Shown here one piece after another: positions 8,455 to 17,995 of a stretch of 64,000 bases of DNA; the first letter of the stretch is position 1, and every line of letters begins with the position of its first letter. The stretch spans positions 186,001-250,000 of the forward strand of contig NZ_JAOWKY010000001.1 in assembly GCF_025751435.1 (NCBI RefSeq), written 5' to 3'. The stretch is from Albidovulum marisflavi. GTDB lineage: Bacteria; Pseudomonadota; Alphaproteobacteria; Rhodobacterales; Rhodobacteraceae. A model generated the notes under the pieces. That model searched no databases, was not told the origin of the DNA, and worked only from the letters and a program-made list of their open reading frames with translations. A program made the translations under genes and the position numbers.

Positions 8455-8608
8455 GGCGTGCCCTCCATTTCATTTCCCTTCAGATGCGGCCAGACCTGAA
8501 CATCGGCAAGGTTTGCAACAGGTTTTCACACGGAGTTGTGGGTAGTCGGGGAAATGTTTCAATTTGCTTCGCTCGCCATTATCTAGGGGGCGTGATATCG
8601 GACGACAC

Positions 8609-9697
8609 ATGCCACTTGGCCTGACACCCCTTGAACAGCTGAACCGCGCCCGCGCCGACCTGCGGATGGGCGTTCCCGTCGTGCTGGGCGCGGCGGGCCG
8701 GTTCGCCGTTGTCGTCGCGGCCGAGGCGCTTGGCGCCCCGAGGCTTCAGGCCTTGCGCGCGCTCGGAGATGTGACACTGGCGATCACGGTGCGGCGGGCC
8801 GAAACGCTCAAGGCGCGGGCCTACGACGGCGATATCGCCCGCGTCACGGTTCCCGATGATGTAGGGCTCGAGTGGATCCGCGGCGTGGCCGATCCCGCAG
8901 ACGATCTTCGTGCGCCGATGAAGGGACCGCTGCACAGCGAACGCAGCGGAGATGCGGCCCTGCACAGGTTCGCGATCCAGCTTGCCAAATCCGCGCATCT
9001 TCTGCCCGCGGCCGTTGTCGTGACCGTCGCGAACGGGCGCGATATCGGCGACCGCGAAGGGCTGACCTTTCTGGATCTCGACATCGTCGCGCCCGAGGTA
9101 TCGCGCGCCGCCATGCTGCATCCGGTGATCGCGGCGCGTGTGCCGATGCGCGCGGCCGAGGCGGGCCGCCTGCACGTGTTCCGCCCCGAGGACGGCGGTG
9201 AAGAACACTATGTCATCGAGATCGGGCAACCGTCCCGCGACAAGCCGGTCCTGGCGCGGCTTCATTCCGCCTGCTTTACGGGCGACCTGCTGGGCAGCCT
9301 GAAGTGCGATTGCGGCCCGCAGCTGAACGCCGCCCTTCAGCAAATGGGGCAGGAAGGCGCGGGCGTTCTGCTTTACCTCAACCAGGAGGGGCGCGGGATC
9401 GGGCTGGCCAACAAGATGCGGGCCTATTCGCTTCAGGATCAGGGCTTCGACACGGTCGAGGCCAACCACCGCCTGGGCTTCGAGGATGACGAGCGCGACT
9501 TCCGGCTGGGCGCGGGGCTGCTGAAGGCCATGGGCTTTTCGTCGGTCCGGCTCCTGACCAACAATCCGGCGAAGATCCGGATGATGGAGGCGATGGGGAT
9601 CAAGGTCACCGAACGCGTGCCCCTGAACGTGGGTCGGACGCAGCACAACGACGCCTACCTTGCGACCAAGGCAAAGAAATCCGGGCATCTGCTGTGA
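8609..9697 (+). CDS. ribA: GTP cyclohydrolase II with an N-terminal extension
   Basis: RibA opens GTP to the first pyrimidine intermediate of riboflavin synthesis. The C-terminal half (about residues 160-362) is a complete GTP cyclohydrolase II: zinc-binding cysteines in [18 protein letters not shown], the GTP-binding [14 protein letters not shown], and [10 protein letters not shown]. The N-terminal 150 residues are extra relative to the 200-residue stand-alone enzyme. They lack the acidic DHBP-synthase motif, so this is not a normal RibBA fusion. The start at 8609 follows a weak purine stretch. Its stop overlaps the GTG start of the L,D-transpeptidase gene (GTGA), implying coupled translation. 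Confidence 0.92.
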   Translation: MPLGLTPLEQLNRARADLRMGVPVVLGAAGRFAVVVAAEALGAPRLQALRALGDVTLAITVRRAETLKARAYDGDIARVTVPDDVGLEWIRGVADPADDLRAPMKGPLHSERSGDAALHRFAIQLAKSAHLLPAAVVVTVANGRDIGDREGLTFLDLDIVAPEVSRAAMLHPVIAARVPMRAAEAGRLHVFRPEDGGEEHYVIEIGQPSRDKPVLARLHSACFTGDLLGSLKCDCGPQLNAALQQMGQEGAGVLLYLNQEGRGIGLANKMRAYSLQDQGFDTVEANHRLGFEDDERDFRLGAGLLKAMGFSSVRLLTNNPAKIRMMEAMGIKVTERVPLNVGRTQHNDAYLATKAKKSGHLL

Positions 9698-10209
9698 TCG
9701 CCACGACGAGCGAACTTGTCTTGACGCCGACCGGGCTGCGGTTCTTGGGGCGCATTCTTCCAGTGACCTGGGGGCGAGGCGGCATCCGCAGCGACAAGCG
9801 CGAGGGTGACGGCGCAACGCCGGTCGGAGTTCACCGGACGCTTGGGCTTTTGTACCGGCCCGACAGGATCCCCGTGGACAGACTTCCGCCGTGGGCCATC
9901 CCGATCCGGCTTGAGGATCGCTGGTGCGACGCGCCGGAACATCCCGACTACAACCATCTGGTGCGCAAGCCCTTTGGCAAGAGCCAGGAAAGGCTCAGGC
10001 GGGCGGATCCGCTTTATGACCTGATCCTGCCGTTGGACTGGAACTGGCCGGATGCGCAGCCGGGCCGGGGTTCGGCGATCTTCATCCACCAATGGCGCAG
10101 GCCGGGCTTCCCGACAGCGGGCTGCCTGGCGCTTTCCCGCCGCGATCTTCTGTTCGTGGCCCGGAACGCTGCGCCGGGAACTCGGGTGGTGGTCCGGCGT
10201 CAGCCGTAG
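9694..10209 (+). CDS. L,D-transpeptidase (YkuD) family protein
   Basis: This 171-residue protein carries the YkuD catalytic core, [19 protein letters not shown], with the conserved His and the nucleophilic Cys about 14 residues later. Such enzymes make 3-3 cross-links in peptidoglycan or attach proteins to it. There is no visible signal peptide, as in other short proteobacterial members of this subgroup, so its location is uncertain. The GTG start overlaps the ribA stop by four bases. Its 3' end overlaps the convergent yggS gene by 10 bp. Confidence 0.85.
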   Translation: MIATTSELVLTPTGLRFLGRILPVTWGRGGIRSDKREGDGATPVGVHRTLGLLYRPDRIPVDRLPPWAIPIRLEDRWCDAPEHPDYNHLVRKPFGKSQERLRRADPLYDLILPLDWNWPDAQPGRGSAIFIHQWRRPGFPTAGCLALSRRDLLFVARNAAPGTRVVVRRQP

Positions 10210-10853
10210 TCGCGGGCACCGAATATGGCAGATCCCACGCGCACATGCGTCGCGCCCGCAGCGATCGCGGCTTCGAAATCGCCGCTCATGCCCATGGACA
10301 GGCCCGTCAGGCCGTTTCGCTTTGCCAAATCCGCCAGCTTGGCGAAATGCGGTCGACTGTCCTCGCCCTCTGGCGGGATGCACATGAGCCCCGAAAGCGG
10401 CAGGCCAAGGGCACGGCAGTCGCGGATGAACCCGTCGGCATCATGGGGAAGGACGCCTGCCTTCTGCGGCTCTTCGCCTGTGTTGACCTGAACGAAAAGC
10501 TCCGGACAGCTTCCGCGCGCCTCGGCCAACCGAGCAAGCTTTTCAGCCAGCGACGGCCGATCCAGGGTGTGGATCGCGTCGAAAAGATCGACCGCGACCT
10601 TCGCCTTGTTCGTCTGCAGAGGGCCGATCATGTGAAGCGCGACCGGCCCGAAGCGGTCACGCAGATCAGGCCACTTGCCGGCGGCTTCCTGCACGTAGTT
10701 TTCGCCGAACACGCGGTGTCCGGCCTCAAGCACCGCTTCCACACGCTCGATGGGCTGAACCTTGGACACGGCGATCAGGGTCACCGACCCTGCCTGACGC
10801 CCCGCCGCCCTTTCAGCCGCGGCGATGCGCGCGGTGATCTCAGTCAGTGACAT
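10200..10853 (-). CDS. yggS: YggS-type pyridoxal-phosphate homeostasis protein
   Basis: This is a 217-residue single-domain PLP-binding barrel of the YggS/PROSC family, which buffers PLP and affects amino-acid metabolism without a known enzymatic reaction. The PLP lysine is in TLIAVSKVQP. HMIGPLQTNK, FVQVNTGEEPQKAG, and GLSMGMSGDFEAAIAAGATHVRVGSAIFG are all family blocks. The ATG at 10853 matches the normal N-terminus and overlaps the 3' end of the upstream TPR-sulfotransferase gene by 14 bp, suggesting they share a transcript. Confidence 0.93.
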   Translation of the reverse strand: MSLTEITARIAAAERAAGRQAGSVTLIAVSKVQPIERVEAVLEAGHRVFGENYVQEAAGKWPDLRDRFGPVALHMIGPLQTNKAKVAVDLFDAIHTLDRPSLAEKLARLAEARGSCPELFVQVNTGEEPQKAGVLPHDADGFIRDCRALGLPLSGLMCIPPEGEDSRPHFAKLADLAKRNGLTGLSMGMSGDFEAAIAAGATHVRVGSAIFGARDYG

Positions 10854-13005
10854 ACCCGCCCTCGCGCAGCGCATCGAGCATGGGTTTGAGATCCTTTTCG
10901 TAGCGCTTCCACCCCTGGACCGAGGCCTTGGTGATCGGCTGCCGGACCTGGAAAACCGAAAGGGTCTCCACCTTGCGCTTGTTTTCGTGGAAATTCAGGC
11001 AAGCGTCCTCCCACTCCAGTCCACAGGCAGCGATCAGCTTGCGCGTCTCTTCCTCGGGGTTGGAAACGAGATCCTCGTAATGGACTTCGTAGAACCATTC
11101 CGGGACCCGTTCACGCCAGAAGTCCAGCATCTCGAGGAACGTTCCGTAGAACGTGACCAGGTCGCGCTGGTCGTAGGTATAAAGGTGCGTACCCTCCGGG
11201 AAGCGGTTCTTGTACATCGAGTAAAGGTTGTCGCGCGGATCGCGGCGTACAACGATCATCCGCGAATTCGGAAGCGCCAGCTTGAACAGGCCGATGTACA
11301 TGTAGCTTTGGATCGACTTGTCGGTGACATGTGGCGCACCGGGGAAGCGCGGGGCCAGAAACTCTTCGAAGTTCTTGCCCAAGGCCGCGATCGTGGCATC
11401 GGTCATGTCCTTGACATGCTCGATTCCTTCCTTGCGGATGATCAGTTGCTGCGCCCGCTTTGTCAGCTCGCCCAACTCGCCCCCGCCTTCGACTTGCGAA
11501 TGGCTTGAGATGATCTGTTCGACCAGCGTCGTGCCCGACCGCGGCAGACCCGTCACGAATATCGGCGCACATGCGCTTGCGCCTTCGATCCTGCGCGCGC
11601 GCCAGTCGACGTCGTTCATGGCGATCTTCGTGCTTTCCACCTCGCGCAGGCGCATGGAGATGTCGTAGGCGAAGGCCTTTTTCATCAGCGCGTTGGCTTC
11701 GTCGAGATAGCGGAAGACGCTTTCGTCCTCTTTCGTATCCTCCATCGCCTTGGCCAGGGCGTAGCCCATGTTCATGCGGTTCAGATCGTCCAGACGGTCG
11801 TCCTGGTAATGCTGCTTGATCTTGTCGATGAGCGGATCGCCGGGCTGGGCCTTGTGGGACGCCATGAACTGCCGGTAGGTGTCGCCGTTCAGGGGGTCCA
11901 GTTCGAACCCCTTGCGGAACAGTTCCTGTGCCTCGTCGAACCGGCCAAGCGTCTGCAGCAGCACGGCCTTGCCGACGACGGCCACGGGCTCATCGGAATC
12001 GATGGCAAGGGCGCGCTCAAAGTTTTCAGCCGCCTCATCGTCCTTGCCCTGGCGTGTCTGCGCCTGCGCAAGAAGTGCGATCGTGCGCGCTTCGGGGTCC
12101 TCGGTCAGCTCCAGCGCCCGCAGCAGGACGGTTTCGGCCTGGGCATAGTTGCGAAGGCGGGTGTGCGCGTTGCCCAAGGTCCTCAGCGCAAATGCGTCGT
12201 CCGGCTGCTCTGCAAGGACCCGCGTCAGAAGCGGCAGCGCCGCTGCGGGGTTTCCGGTCTGAATGAGCGCGTTGGACAGGTTCATAAGCGCCGATTGCAG
12301 CCCAGGCGCGATGGCAAGCGCGCGGGCGAAATGGCGCAGTGCCTCGTCCTGTCGGTTCATGCCCATGAACAGCCGTCCCAGGTGGTCATGCGCCTCGGCA
12401 TAGTTCGGGTCGATCCGGATCGCGTGCAGGTAATTGCGCTGCGCGGCGGATTGATTGCCCAGCGTGGCCTGCGCCGTCGCAAGGATACTGAACCCGGCGG
12501 CCGAATTGGGATGCCGCGCCACGATCCGGCCCGCCATCATTTCCGCGCCCTTGGGATCGCCCCGTCCCAGCACTACGATTGCGCGCTGCAGGTCGGTTTT
12601 TGCCGCGCCTCCGGTCGCGGGATGGGACGCCTTTCTGAGCGGCCCGAAACGGTTCTGGATCAGCAGTTTCGCGTTGACCGGGACCGGGGCCTTCTTCAGC
12701 GCGGCAAGGAAGCTTCGTTCCTCGTCCGGTCCGGCGCCCACGGCCACGGCTTCGGCCCAGGCCATCCAGATGGCGGGCTCTGCGGGCTTCAGCTGGGCCG
12801 CTTTTTCCAGATAGGGCATCGCCAGGTTGGTGTGAAACCGCTCTGTCAGGATGCGCCCGATCTGGTAGGGCGGTTCCGGCAGGTCTGGGCGGGCCTTTTC
12901 AAGCCACTTCAACCGTGACAGCGCCGCGTCGACGTCCTTCTTCGCATAAAGCTTCATCGCCTCGGCGTAAGCCGTCTTGATCTGTGCGCCTGTCAGCGGT
13001 GCCAT
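10840..13005 (-). CDS. TPR-repeat sulfotransferase
   Basis: This is a 721-residue protein in two parts. The first 460 residues are tandem tetratricopeptide repeats, with recurrent patterns such as NYAEAHDHLGRLFMGMNRQDEALRHFARAL. The last 250 residues are a sulfotransferase domain. Its PAPS-binding 5' loop is FVTGLPRSGTTLVEQIISSH near residue 480, and IVVRRDPRDNLYSMYKNRF is the 3'-phosphate contact region. It therefore probably transfers sulfate from PAPS to a peptide, sugar or lipid, with the TPR part choosing the substrate. I chose the ATG at 13005 (MAPLTGAQIKTAYAEAMKLY) because upstream frame sequence is antisense to the porin. It overlaps yggS downstream. The substrate is unknown. Confidence 0.9.
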   Translation of the reverse strand: MAPLTGAQIKTAYAEAMKLYAKKDVDAALSRLKWLEKARPDLPEPPYQIGRILTERFHTNLAMPYLEKAAQLKPAEPAIWMAWAEAVAVGAGPDEERSFLAALKKAPVPVNAKLLIQNRFGPLRKASHPATGGAAKTDLQRAIVVLGRGDPKGAEMMAGRIVARHPNSAAGFSILATAQATLGNQSAAQRNYLHAIRIDPNYAEAHDHLGRLFMGMNRQDEALRHFARALAIAPGLQSALMNLSNALIQTGNPAAALPLLTRVLAEQPDDAFALRTLGNAHTRLRNYAQAETVLLRALELTEDPEARTIALLAQAQTRQGKDDEAAENFERALAIDSDEPVAVVGKAVLLQTLGRFDEAQELFRKGFELDPLNGDTYRQFMASHKAQPGDPLIDKIKQHYQDDRLDDLNRMNMGYALAKAMEDTKEDESVFRYLDEANALMKKAFAYDISMRLREVESTKIAMNDVDWRARRIEGASACAPIFVTGLPRSGTTLVEQIISSHSQVEGGGELGELTKRAQQLIIRKEGIEHVKDMTDATIAALGKNFEEFLAPRFPGAPHVTDKSIQSYMYIGLFKLALPNSRMIVVRRDPRDNLYSMYKNRFPEGTHLYTYDQRDLVTFYGTFLEMLDFWRERVPEWFYEVHYEDLVSNPEEETRKLIAACGLEWEDACLNFHENKRKVETLSVFQVRQPITKASVQGWKRYEKDLKPMLDALREGGYVTD

Positions 13006-13092
13006 CGTCCGTCCCGGTTTTCTTGATCCGGCGGGACCATATCGGCGCCCACGGGGATTGTCGAGATTCAGCCAGACCGAAGCCGGCAGGGC

Positions 13093-13122
13093 AAAAAGAA
13101 AAGCGGGCCCGAAGGCCCGCTT
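13093..13122 (-). terminator. rho-independent terminator after the porin gene
   Basis: AAGCGGGCC and GGCCCGCTT (13101-13109, 13114-13122) pair around a four-base loop. On the minus strand the stem is followed by TTTTCTTTTT. It lies 24 bp past the porin stop and before the TPR-sulfotransferase start, so it isolates the abundant porin message. Confidence 0.87.
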
Positions 13123-13145
13123 CCCTTGTAGAGCTTTCGTTCCGA

Positions 13146-14054
13146 TTAGAACGAGAGACCCAGACCGGCCGACCAGGTGTCGTCGCCGTTGCCGTTGAAC
13201 GAGCCGCCCGAACCGCTGCTGGACGAGCCGTAGCCGAACATGGCCACCGCGCCGCCGCCGAGGTCGTAGTTGGCAACGAGGCCCCAGCCGCTGTCGCCGT
13301 AGTCCCACTCGCCGTAGTTCGCCTGGACGAGCAGAGCGCCAGCGGTGTAGCCAACGCCGAGGCCCCACCATTCGCCGCCCCAGAATTCGTCGTCAGCGTA
13401 GCCGGCGGTCACGTTCACGCCGTTCGCCATCGCTGCCGAAAGGCTCAGACCGACCGCGTCCATGCTGTTGGCCGACTGGTAGCCGAGGCCGACGCCCAGG
13501 TCCACGCCGCCCATGTTGCCCGACCACTTCACACCGATCGCCATGATGGTGTCGCCGGTGCCGGTGTCGTCCATCTCAGCCGAGATGCCGGCCGCGAAGT
13601 CGCCGAAGGAGTACTCGTAGCGCATGACTTGGTTGTCGTACCAGCCGTCAGCGCCGGTGAACCAGTAGGCGCCAGCGTGGGTCGAGTGGTCGTCGAACAG
13701 CGAGGTGCCCATGTAGATTTCCGAGAGGGCCCAGTCGTAGGCGCCGTCGGTTTCACCCAGGGTCACTTTGCCGAACGAACCCGAAACCCAGACGGCTTCG
13801 TCGTCGTAGCGCGGCCAGCCGTTGATGTTCGAGCTGCCGTTGGTGTCGTCGAACTGCACCTTGGCGCCGAATTCCAGACCGTTGTCGGTCGAGCCGGACA
13901 TGTTCACGTTGATGACGATGTCATTGTGGAACTGGGTGTCCACGTCGTCGCCACCGAACACACCGATTTCGGCGTAGCCCGAGAGCGAGACTTCCGCAGC
14001 CGCGGCGCCAGCAAAGGCGAAAAGCGCGGTGGAAGCGAGAAGAACCTTTTTCAT
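13146..14054 (-). CDS. outer-membrane porin
   Basis: This 302-residue protein begins with a textbook signal peptide (MKKVLLASTALFAFAGAAAA, cleaved before EVSLSGYAEIG). It continues with alternating, Gly- and Asp-rich amphipathic beta strands and ends in GLGLSF, with the C-terminal Phe recognised by the BAM complex. The acidic, low-Lys composition and strand pattern match alphaproteobacterial general porins (Rhodobacter type). It is monocistronic, with its own terminator. The 5' leader contains an 8-bp inverted repeat (14085-14092 / 14103-14110) that could stabilise the mRNA. Confidence 0.93.
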   Translation of the reverse strand: MKKVLLASTALFAFAGAAAAEVSLSGYAEIGVFGGDDVDTQFHNDIVINVNMSGSTDNGLEFGAKVQFDDTNGSSNINGWPRYDDEAVWVSGSFGKVTLGETDGAYDWALSEIYMGTSLFDDHSTHAGAYWFTGADGWYDNQVMRYEYSFGDFAAGISAEMDDTGTGDTIMAIGVKWSGNMGGVDLGVGLGYQSANSMDAVGLSLSAAMANGVNVTAGYADDEFWGGEWWGLGVGYTAGALLVQANYGEWDYGDSGWGLVANYDLGGGAVAMFGYGSSSSGSGGSFNGNGDDTWSAGLGLSF

Positions 14055-14309
14055 TTCGTTTTCCCTCGTTGTGTCAAAGGTAGGCCCAACTCAGGGGAAT
14101 CCGAATTGGGTATGCGTCTATTTCCCCTCATGCCGTTCGTATTGCAACGGAAACGGCCCGCTGTCCGGGAAGATCGGGCGTCATGGTGCAGAGTTGCCAC
14201 AGTGCCGTGGCGCGGAGCCCGCGCCACCCCTAACACCCTTGGCCGAAAAGCCTTGTTCGCGCGCGGTCGCTCGGATAGACAGCGGTGAACGGCAGACGAG
14301 GGCGGCGGA
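14055..14309. other. 255-bp divergent intergenic region, porin / DUF3576 gene
   Basis: No gene is seen here. The left side is the porin leader, including the inverted repeat CCCAACTC / GAATTGGG at 14085-14092 and 14103-14110 (one G-T pair on the RNA). The rest must hold the promoters of the two divergent genes, but I could not identify convincing -35/-10 pairs by eye. Confidence 0.5.
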
Positions 14310-14855
14310 ATGACGATCCGGAGCATGGTGCGCAAATCGATTCTGGGCGGCTGCCTTGTATCCCTGGCGGCATGCGGGGGAATCGGTAGCGGCGACAGCG
14401 GCTGGTTCAGCCGGCGCGGACCGACCACCGACCAGGAAGTCCTGGATCAGCGTGCGCGCGCGGATGAACAGCGCGCAGCGCTTGCGGCGCTTGAGCCCGA
14501 AACGAACCGCAGCAGGATCTGGGACCTTTTCGGCCAGAAAGACGACCCGAACGTGACCGTGCGGGTGAACAAGTACCTGTGGCGCGCCTCGCTTGAGGTT
14601 CTGAACTTCCTGCCCGTCGAATCCGTCGACCCCTTCACCGGCGTGATCGTCACGGGTTACGGCACGCCTCCGGGCGGCGGCCGCGCCTATCGCGCGACGA
14701 TCTATGTGCAGGATCCCGCGCTTGACGCCCGCTCGCTCAAGATCGCGCTTGTCACGCGCGGCGGCGCTCCGGTGTCGCCCGAAGTCGCCCGCGCGGTCGA
14801 GGACGCGATCATGACCCGCGCCCGGCAGCTGCGAATCCGCGACCTCGATCTTTAA
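14310..14855 (+). CDS. DUF3576 lipoprotein
   Basis: This is a 181-residue predicted lipoprotein. A positively charged N-terminus and hydrophobic stretch end in the lipobox SLAACGG, with the lipidated Cys at about residue 22. The mature part contains [33 protein letters not shown] in shorter recognisable blocks and a closing [13 protein letters not shown], matching DUF3576. Such genes commonly sit directly before leuS-lptE-holA in Rhodobacterales, as here (100 bp gap). A role in envelope assembly together with LptE is inferred from context only. Confidence 0.85.
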   Translation: MTIRSMVRKSILGGCLVSLAACGGIGSGDSGWFSRRGPTTDQEVLDQRARADEQRAALAALEPETNRSRIWDLFGQKDDPNVTVRVNKYLWRASLEVLNFLPVESVDPFTGVIVTGYGTPPGGGRAYRATIYVQDPALDARSLKIALVTRGGAPVSPEVARAVEDAIMTRARQLRIRDLDL

Positions 14856-14955
14856 GCGGTTCCGGGCGCCGACAGACGCCCGATCCCCGGTAATCACTGG
14901 ACCTTCGCCTCGCGCCGGGTATAACCACGCGCGGCAGTCGCATAAGGAAGGTCCC

Positions 14956-17511
14956 ATGTCGCGCTACGATCCCGCAACCACCGAAGCCCGTTGGCGGCAG
15001 GCCTGGGACGAGGCCGGCGTCTTTACCGCACGGCGCGACGAGGCGAAGCCGAAGTACTACGTGCTTGAGATGTTCCCCTATCCGTCGGGACGCATCCACA
15101 TGGGCCACGTGCGCAACTACACGATGGGCGACGTGGTCGCGCGCTACAAGTCGTCGTGCGGGTTTTCGGTCCTGCATCCGATGGGCTGGGACGCTTTCGG
15201 AATGCCGGCCGAAAACGCCGCCATGGAAAAGGGCGGTCATCCCAAGGAATGGACCTACGGCAACATCGCGGTCATGCGCGACCAGATGAAGCCGCTTGGC
15301 CTGTCGATCGACTGGAGCCGCGAGTTCGCGACCTGCGACCCGGAATACTATGGCCAGCAACAGTCGATGTTCATCGACTTCATGGACAAAGGGCTGGTCT
15401 ACCGCAAGAACGCGGTGGTGAACTGGGACCCGGTCGACATGACGGTCCTTGCCAACGAACAGGTGATCGACGGCAAGGGCTGGCGGTCCGGCGCGGTGGT
15501 CGAACGGCGCGAGCTGACGCAGTGGTTCTTCCGCATCTCGGACTTCGCGGGCGAGCTGCTTGAGGCCCTGGACGGGCTGAAGGACTGGCCTGAAAAGGTG
15601 CGGCTGATGCAGGCAAACTGGATCGGCAAGTCGCGCGGGCTTCAGTTCGCCTTCGACACCGTCGGCGCGCCCGAGGGATTCGACCGGCTTGAGGTCTACA
15701 CGACCCGCCCCGACACTCTGATGGGCGCGTCCTTCGCGGCGATCAGCCCGGATCATCCGCTGGCAAAGGCGCTTGAGGCGACAGACCCGAAGGTGGCGGA
15801 GTTCGTGGCCGAATGCCGCCGCATCGGCACCTCGGAAGAGGCCCTTGAAAAGGCCGAGAAGAAGGGCTGGGACACCGGCATCCGGGTTCGCCATCCACTG
15901 GATTCGTCGTGGGAACTGCCGGTCTACATCGCCAACTTCATCCTGATGGACTACGGCACCGGCGCGATCTTCGGCTGCCCCGCGCACGATCAGCGCGACT
16001 TCGACTTCGCCACGAAATACGGGCTTCCGATTCCTCCGGTCTTCGTTGCCGAGGATGCGCAGGAGGCAGCGCTTGCCGAGGCCTTCGTACCGATGAAGTC
16101 GGAACGCGTCCGCTATGTCCGCGGCTTCGCCGGAGAGGGCGTGCAGACCGGGGACGAGGCGGTGAACGCCGCCATCGACCACGCCGAGGCGAACGGCTAC
16201 GGCAAGGGCGTCACCAACTACCGCCTGCGCGACTGGGGCATCTCGCGCCAGCGCTACTGGGGCTGTCCGATCCCGGTTGTCCACTGTGCCGACTGCGGCG
16301 TGGTGGCGGAAAAGAAGGAAAACCTGCCCGTCCGCCTGCCCGATGACGTCAGCTTCGACGTTCCGGGAAATCCGCTGGACCGCCACCCCACATGGCGCGA
16401 TTGTGCCTGCCCGTCCTGCGGCAAGGCCGCGCGGCGCGAAACCGACACGATGGACACCTTCGTCGATTCCTCCTGGTACTACGCGCGCTTCACATCCCCT
16501 CGTGCCGCGACGCCGACGGATGCGGCTGATGTCGACTACTGGATGAATGTCGACCAGTATATCGGCGGGATCGAGCATGCGATCCTGCACCTGCTCTATT
16601 CCCGGTTCTTCGCCCGCGCGATGCACATCTGCGGCCATCTGCCCGCCAAGGCGATCGAGCCGTTCAACGCGCTTTTCACCCAAGGGATGGTCACGCACGA
16701 AACCTACGCGACCCGGGGCGCGGACGGCCGCCCCGTCTGGCAATTGCCCGAAGACGTGATCCGGGACGAAACCGGCGCGCGCCTGAAGGATGGAACGCCG
16801 GTCGAGGTCGGCCCCTCGATCAAGATGTCGAAGTCGAAGAAGAACGTCGTCGACCCGATGGACATCATAACGCGCTACGGCGCGGACACCGCGCGCTGGT
16901 TCGTGATGTCCGACAGCCCGCCCGAACGCGATGTCGAGTGGACCGCGTCCGGCGCCGAGGCGACGCACAAGCACCTGTCGCGGGTCTGGCGGCTGGCCCA
17001 CGAAGTCACGACGCGCGGCGAGGGGAATCCTGCCCACGATACCGATCTGTTGCGCGCCATGCATAAGACAATTGCCGAGGTCACGACCGGAATCGAAGGC
17101 TTCGCCTTCAACAAGGCCGTTGCGAAACTTTACGAATTCACAAACACCTTTGCGAAATCGGACGCGTCGGCAGCGGCAAAAAGAACTGCGATGTTGACCA
17201 TGGCGCAACTCATGTCACCTATGGTACCCCACCTGTCCGAGGACATCTGGTCGATGCTGGGCGGGTCGGGTCTTGTCGCCGGCGCGCCCTGGCCCAAGGC
17301 CGATCCCGCGATGCTGGTCGAGGATTCGGTGACGCTGCCGATCCAGATCAACGGCAAGCGCCGCGCGGAAATCACCGTTCCCAAGGACATGCCGCCGGCA
17401 GAGGTTGAAAAGATTGCGCTGGCGGACGAATCTGTGATCAAGTTCCTTGCCGGCCAGCCGGTGAAGAAGCTGATCGTCGTCCCGGGGCGCATCGTCAATG
17501 TCGTCGTCTGA
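14956..17511 (+). CDS. leuS: leucyl-tRNA synthetase
   Basis: LeuS charges tRNA-Leu. The 851-residue class-I synthetase has the HIGH-type motif in [14 protein letters not shown] (about residue 40), the Trp/Cys-rich zinc and editing regions, and the KMSKS loop in [13 protein letters not shown] (about residue 620). The editing domain with [12 protein letters not shown] is present. AAGGA at 14945-14949 precedes the ATG. The stop overlaps the start of lptE by 14 bp, so leuS, lptE and holA form one operon. Confidence 0.98.
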   Translation: MSRYDPATTEARWRQAWDEAGVFTARRDEAKPKYYVLEMFPYPSGRIHMGHVRNYTMGDVVARYKSSCGFSVLHPMGWDAFGMPAENAAMEKGGHPKEWTYGNIAVMRDQMKPLGLSIDWSREFATCDPEYYGQQQSMFIDFMDKGLVYRKNAVVNWDPVDMTVLANEQVIDGKGWRSGAVVERRELTQWFFRISDFAGELLEALDGLKDWPEKVRLMQANWIGKSRGLQFAFDTVGAPEGFDRLEVYTTRPDTLMGASFAAISPDHPLAKALEATDPKVAEFVAECRRIGTSEEALEKAEKKGWDTGIRVRHPLDSSWELPVYIANFILMDYGTGAIFGCPAHDQRDFDFATKYGLPIPPVFVAEDAQEAALAEAFVPMKSERVRYVRGFAGEGVQTGDEAVNAAIDHAEANGYGKGVTNYRLRDWGISRQRYWGCPIPVVHCADCGVVAEKKENLPVRLPDDVSFDVPGNPLDRHPTWRDCACPSCGKAARRETDTMDTFVDSSWYYARFTSPRAATPTDAADVDYWMNVDQYIGGIEHAILHLLYSRFFARAMHICGHLPAKAIEPFNALFTQGMVTHETYATRGADGRPVWQLPEDVIRDETGARLKDGTPVEVGPSIKMSKSKKNVVDPMDIITRYGADTARWFVMSDSPPERDVEWTASGAEATHKHLSRVWRLAHEVTTRGEGNPAHDTDLLRAMHKTIAEVTTGIEGFAFNKAVAKLYEFTNTFAKSDASAAAKRTAMLTMAQLMSPMVPHLSEDIWSMLGGSGLVAGAPWPKADPAMLVEDSVTLPIQINGKRRAEITVPKDMPPAEVEKIALADESVIKFLAGQPVKKLIVVPGRIVNVVV

Positions 17512-17995
17512 CCGCCGCCAGTTCCTGTGTCTTCTTGCCGCGCTTCCGCTCGGGGCCTGCGGATTCCGCCCTGCCTATGCTCCGGGCGGTGCCGCAGCAG
17601 GGCTTCTTGACAGCGTGACTGTCGAGGCGCCGCTGGACCGAAACGGGTTTGACCTGGTCGAGCGGCTGGAGGAACGGCTTGGCCGCACCAAGACGCCCAC
17701 CTACAGCCTTGGCTACCGGATCGAGACCTCGGAGACCGGGCTCGGGATCACGCCGGACGACACGACGACGCGCTACAACATCAACGGCACGGTCACCTTC
17801 GTGCTGCGCGACAAGGCCACCGGCGGCGAACTGACGGCCGGCAAGGTTTCCACCTTCACCGCCTTTTCGGCGACCGGGACGGCGGTTTCGACCGAATCGG
17901 CGCGGGCCGATGCGTATCAGCGGCTGATGCGGCTTCTGGCCGACCAGATCGTGACCCGGCTTCTGGCCACCTCGGCCGAATGGGGGGCTGCGTGA
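17498..17995 (+). CDS. lptE: LPS-assembly lipoprotein LptE
   Basis: LptE plugs the LptD barrel and helps place lipopolysaccharide in the outer leaflet. The 165-residue protein has a twin-Arg-like charged start followed by a lipoprotein signal ending in [10 protein letters not shown] (lipidated Cys about residue 21), then the typical 'CGFRPLY'-like opening and beta-rich body ([15 protein letters not shown]). The start overlaps leuS and the stop TGA overlaps the GTG of holA. The leuS-lptE-holA order is strongly conserved, which supports the call for a fast-evolving protein. Confidence 0.92.
   Translation: MSSSDRRQFLCLLAALPLGACGFRPAYAPGGAAAGLLDSVTVEAPLDRNGFDLVERLEERLGRTKTPTYSLGYRIETSETGLGITPDDTTTRYNINGTVTFVLRDKATGGELTAGKVSTFTAFSATGTAVSTESARADAYQRLMRLLADQIVTRLLATSAEWGAA

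Noticed and set aside
14809-17208. Long open frame antisense to leuS (799 codons)
   Set aside because: Same reason; the plus strand is an intact leucyl-tRNA synthetase with both class-I motifs.
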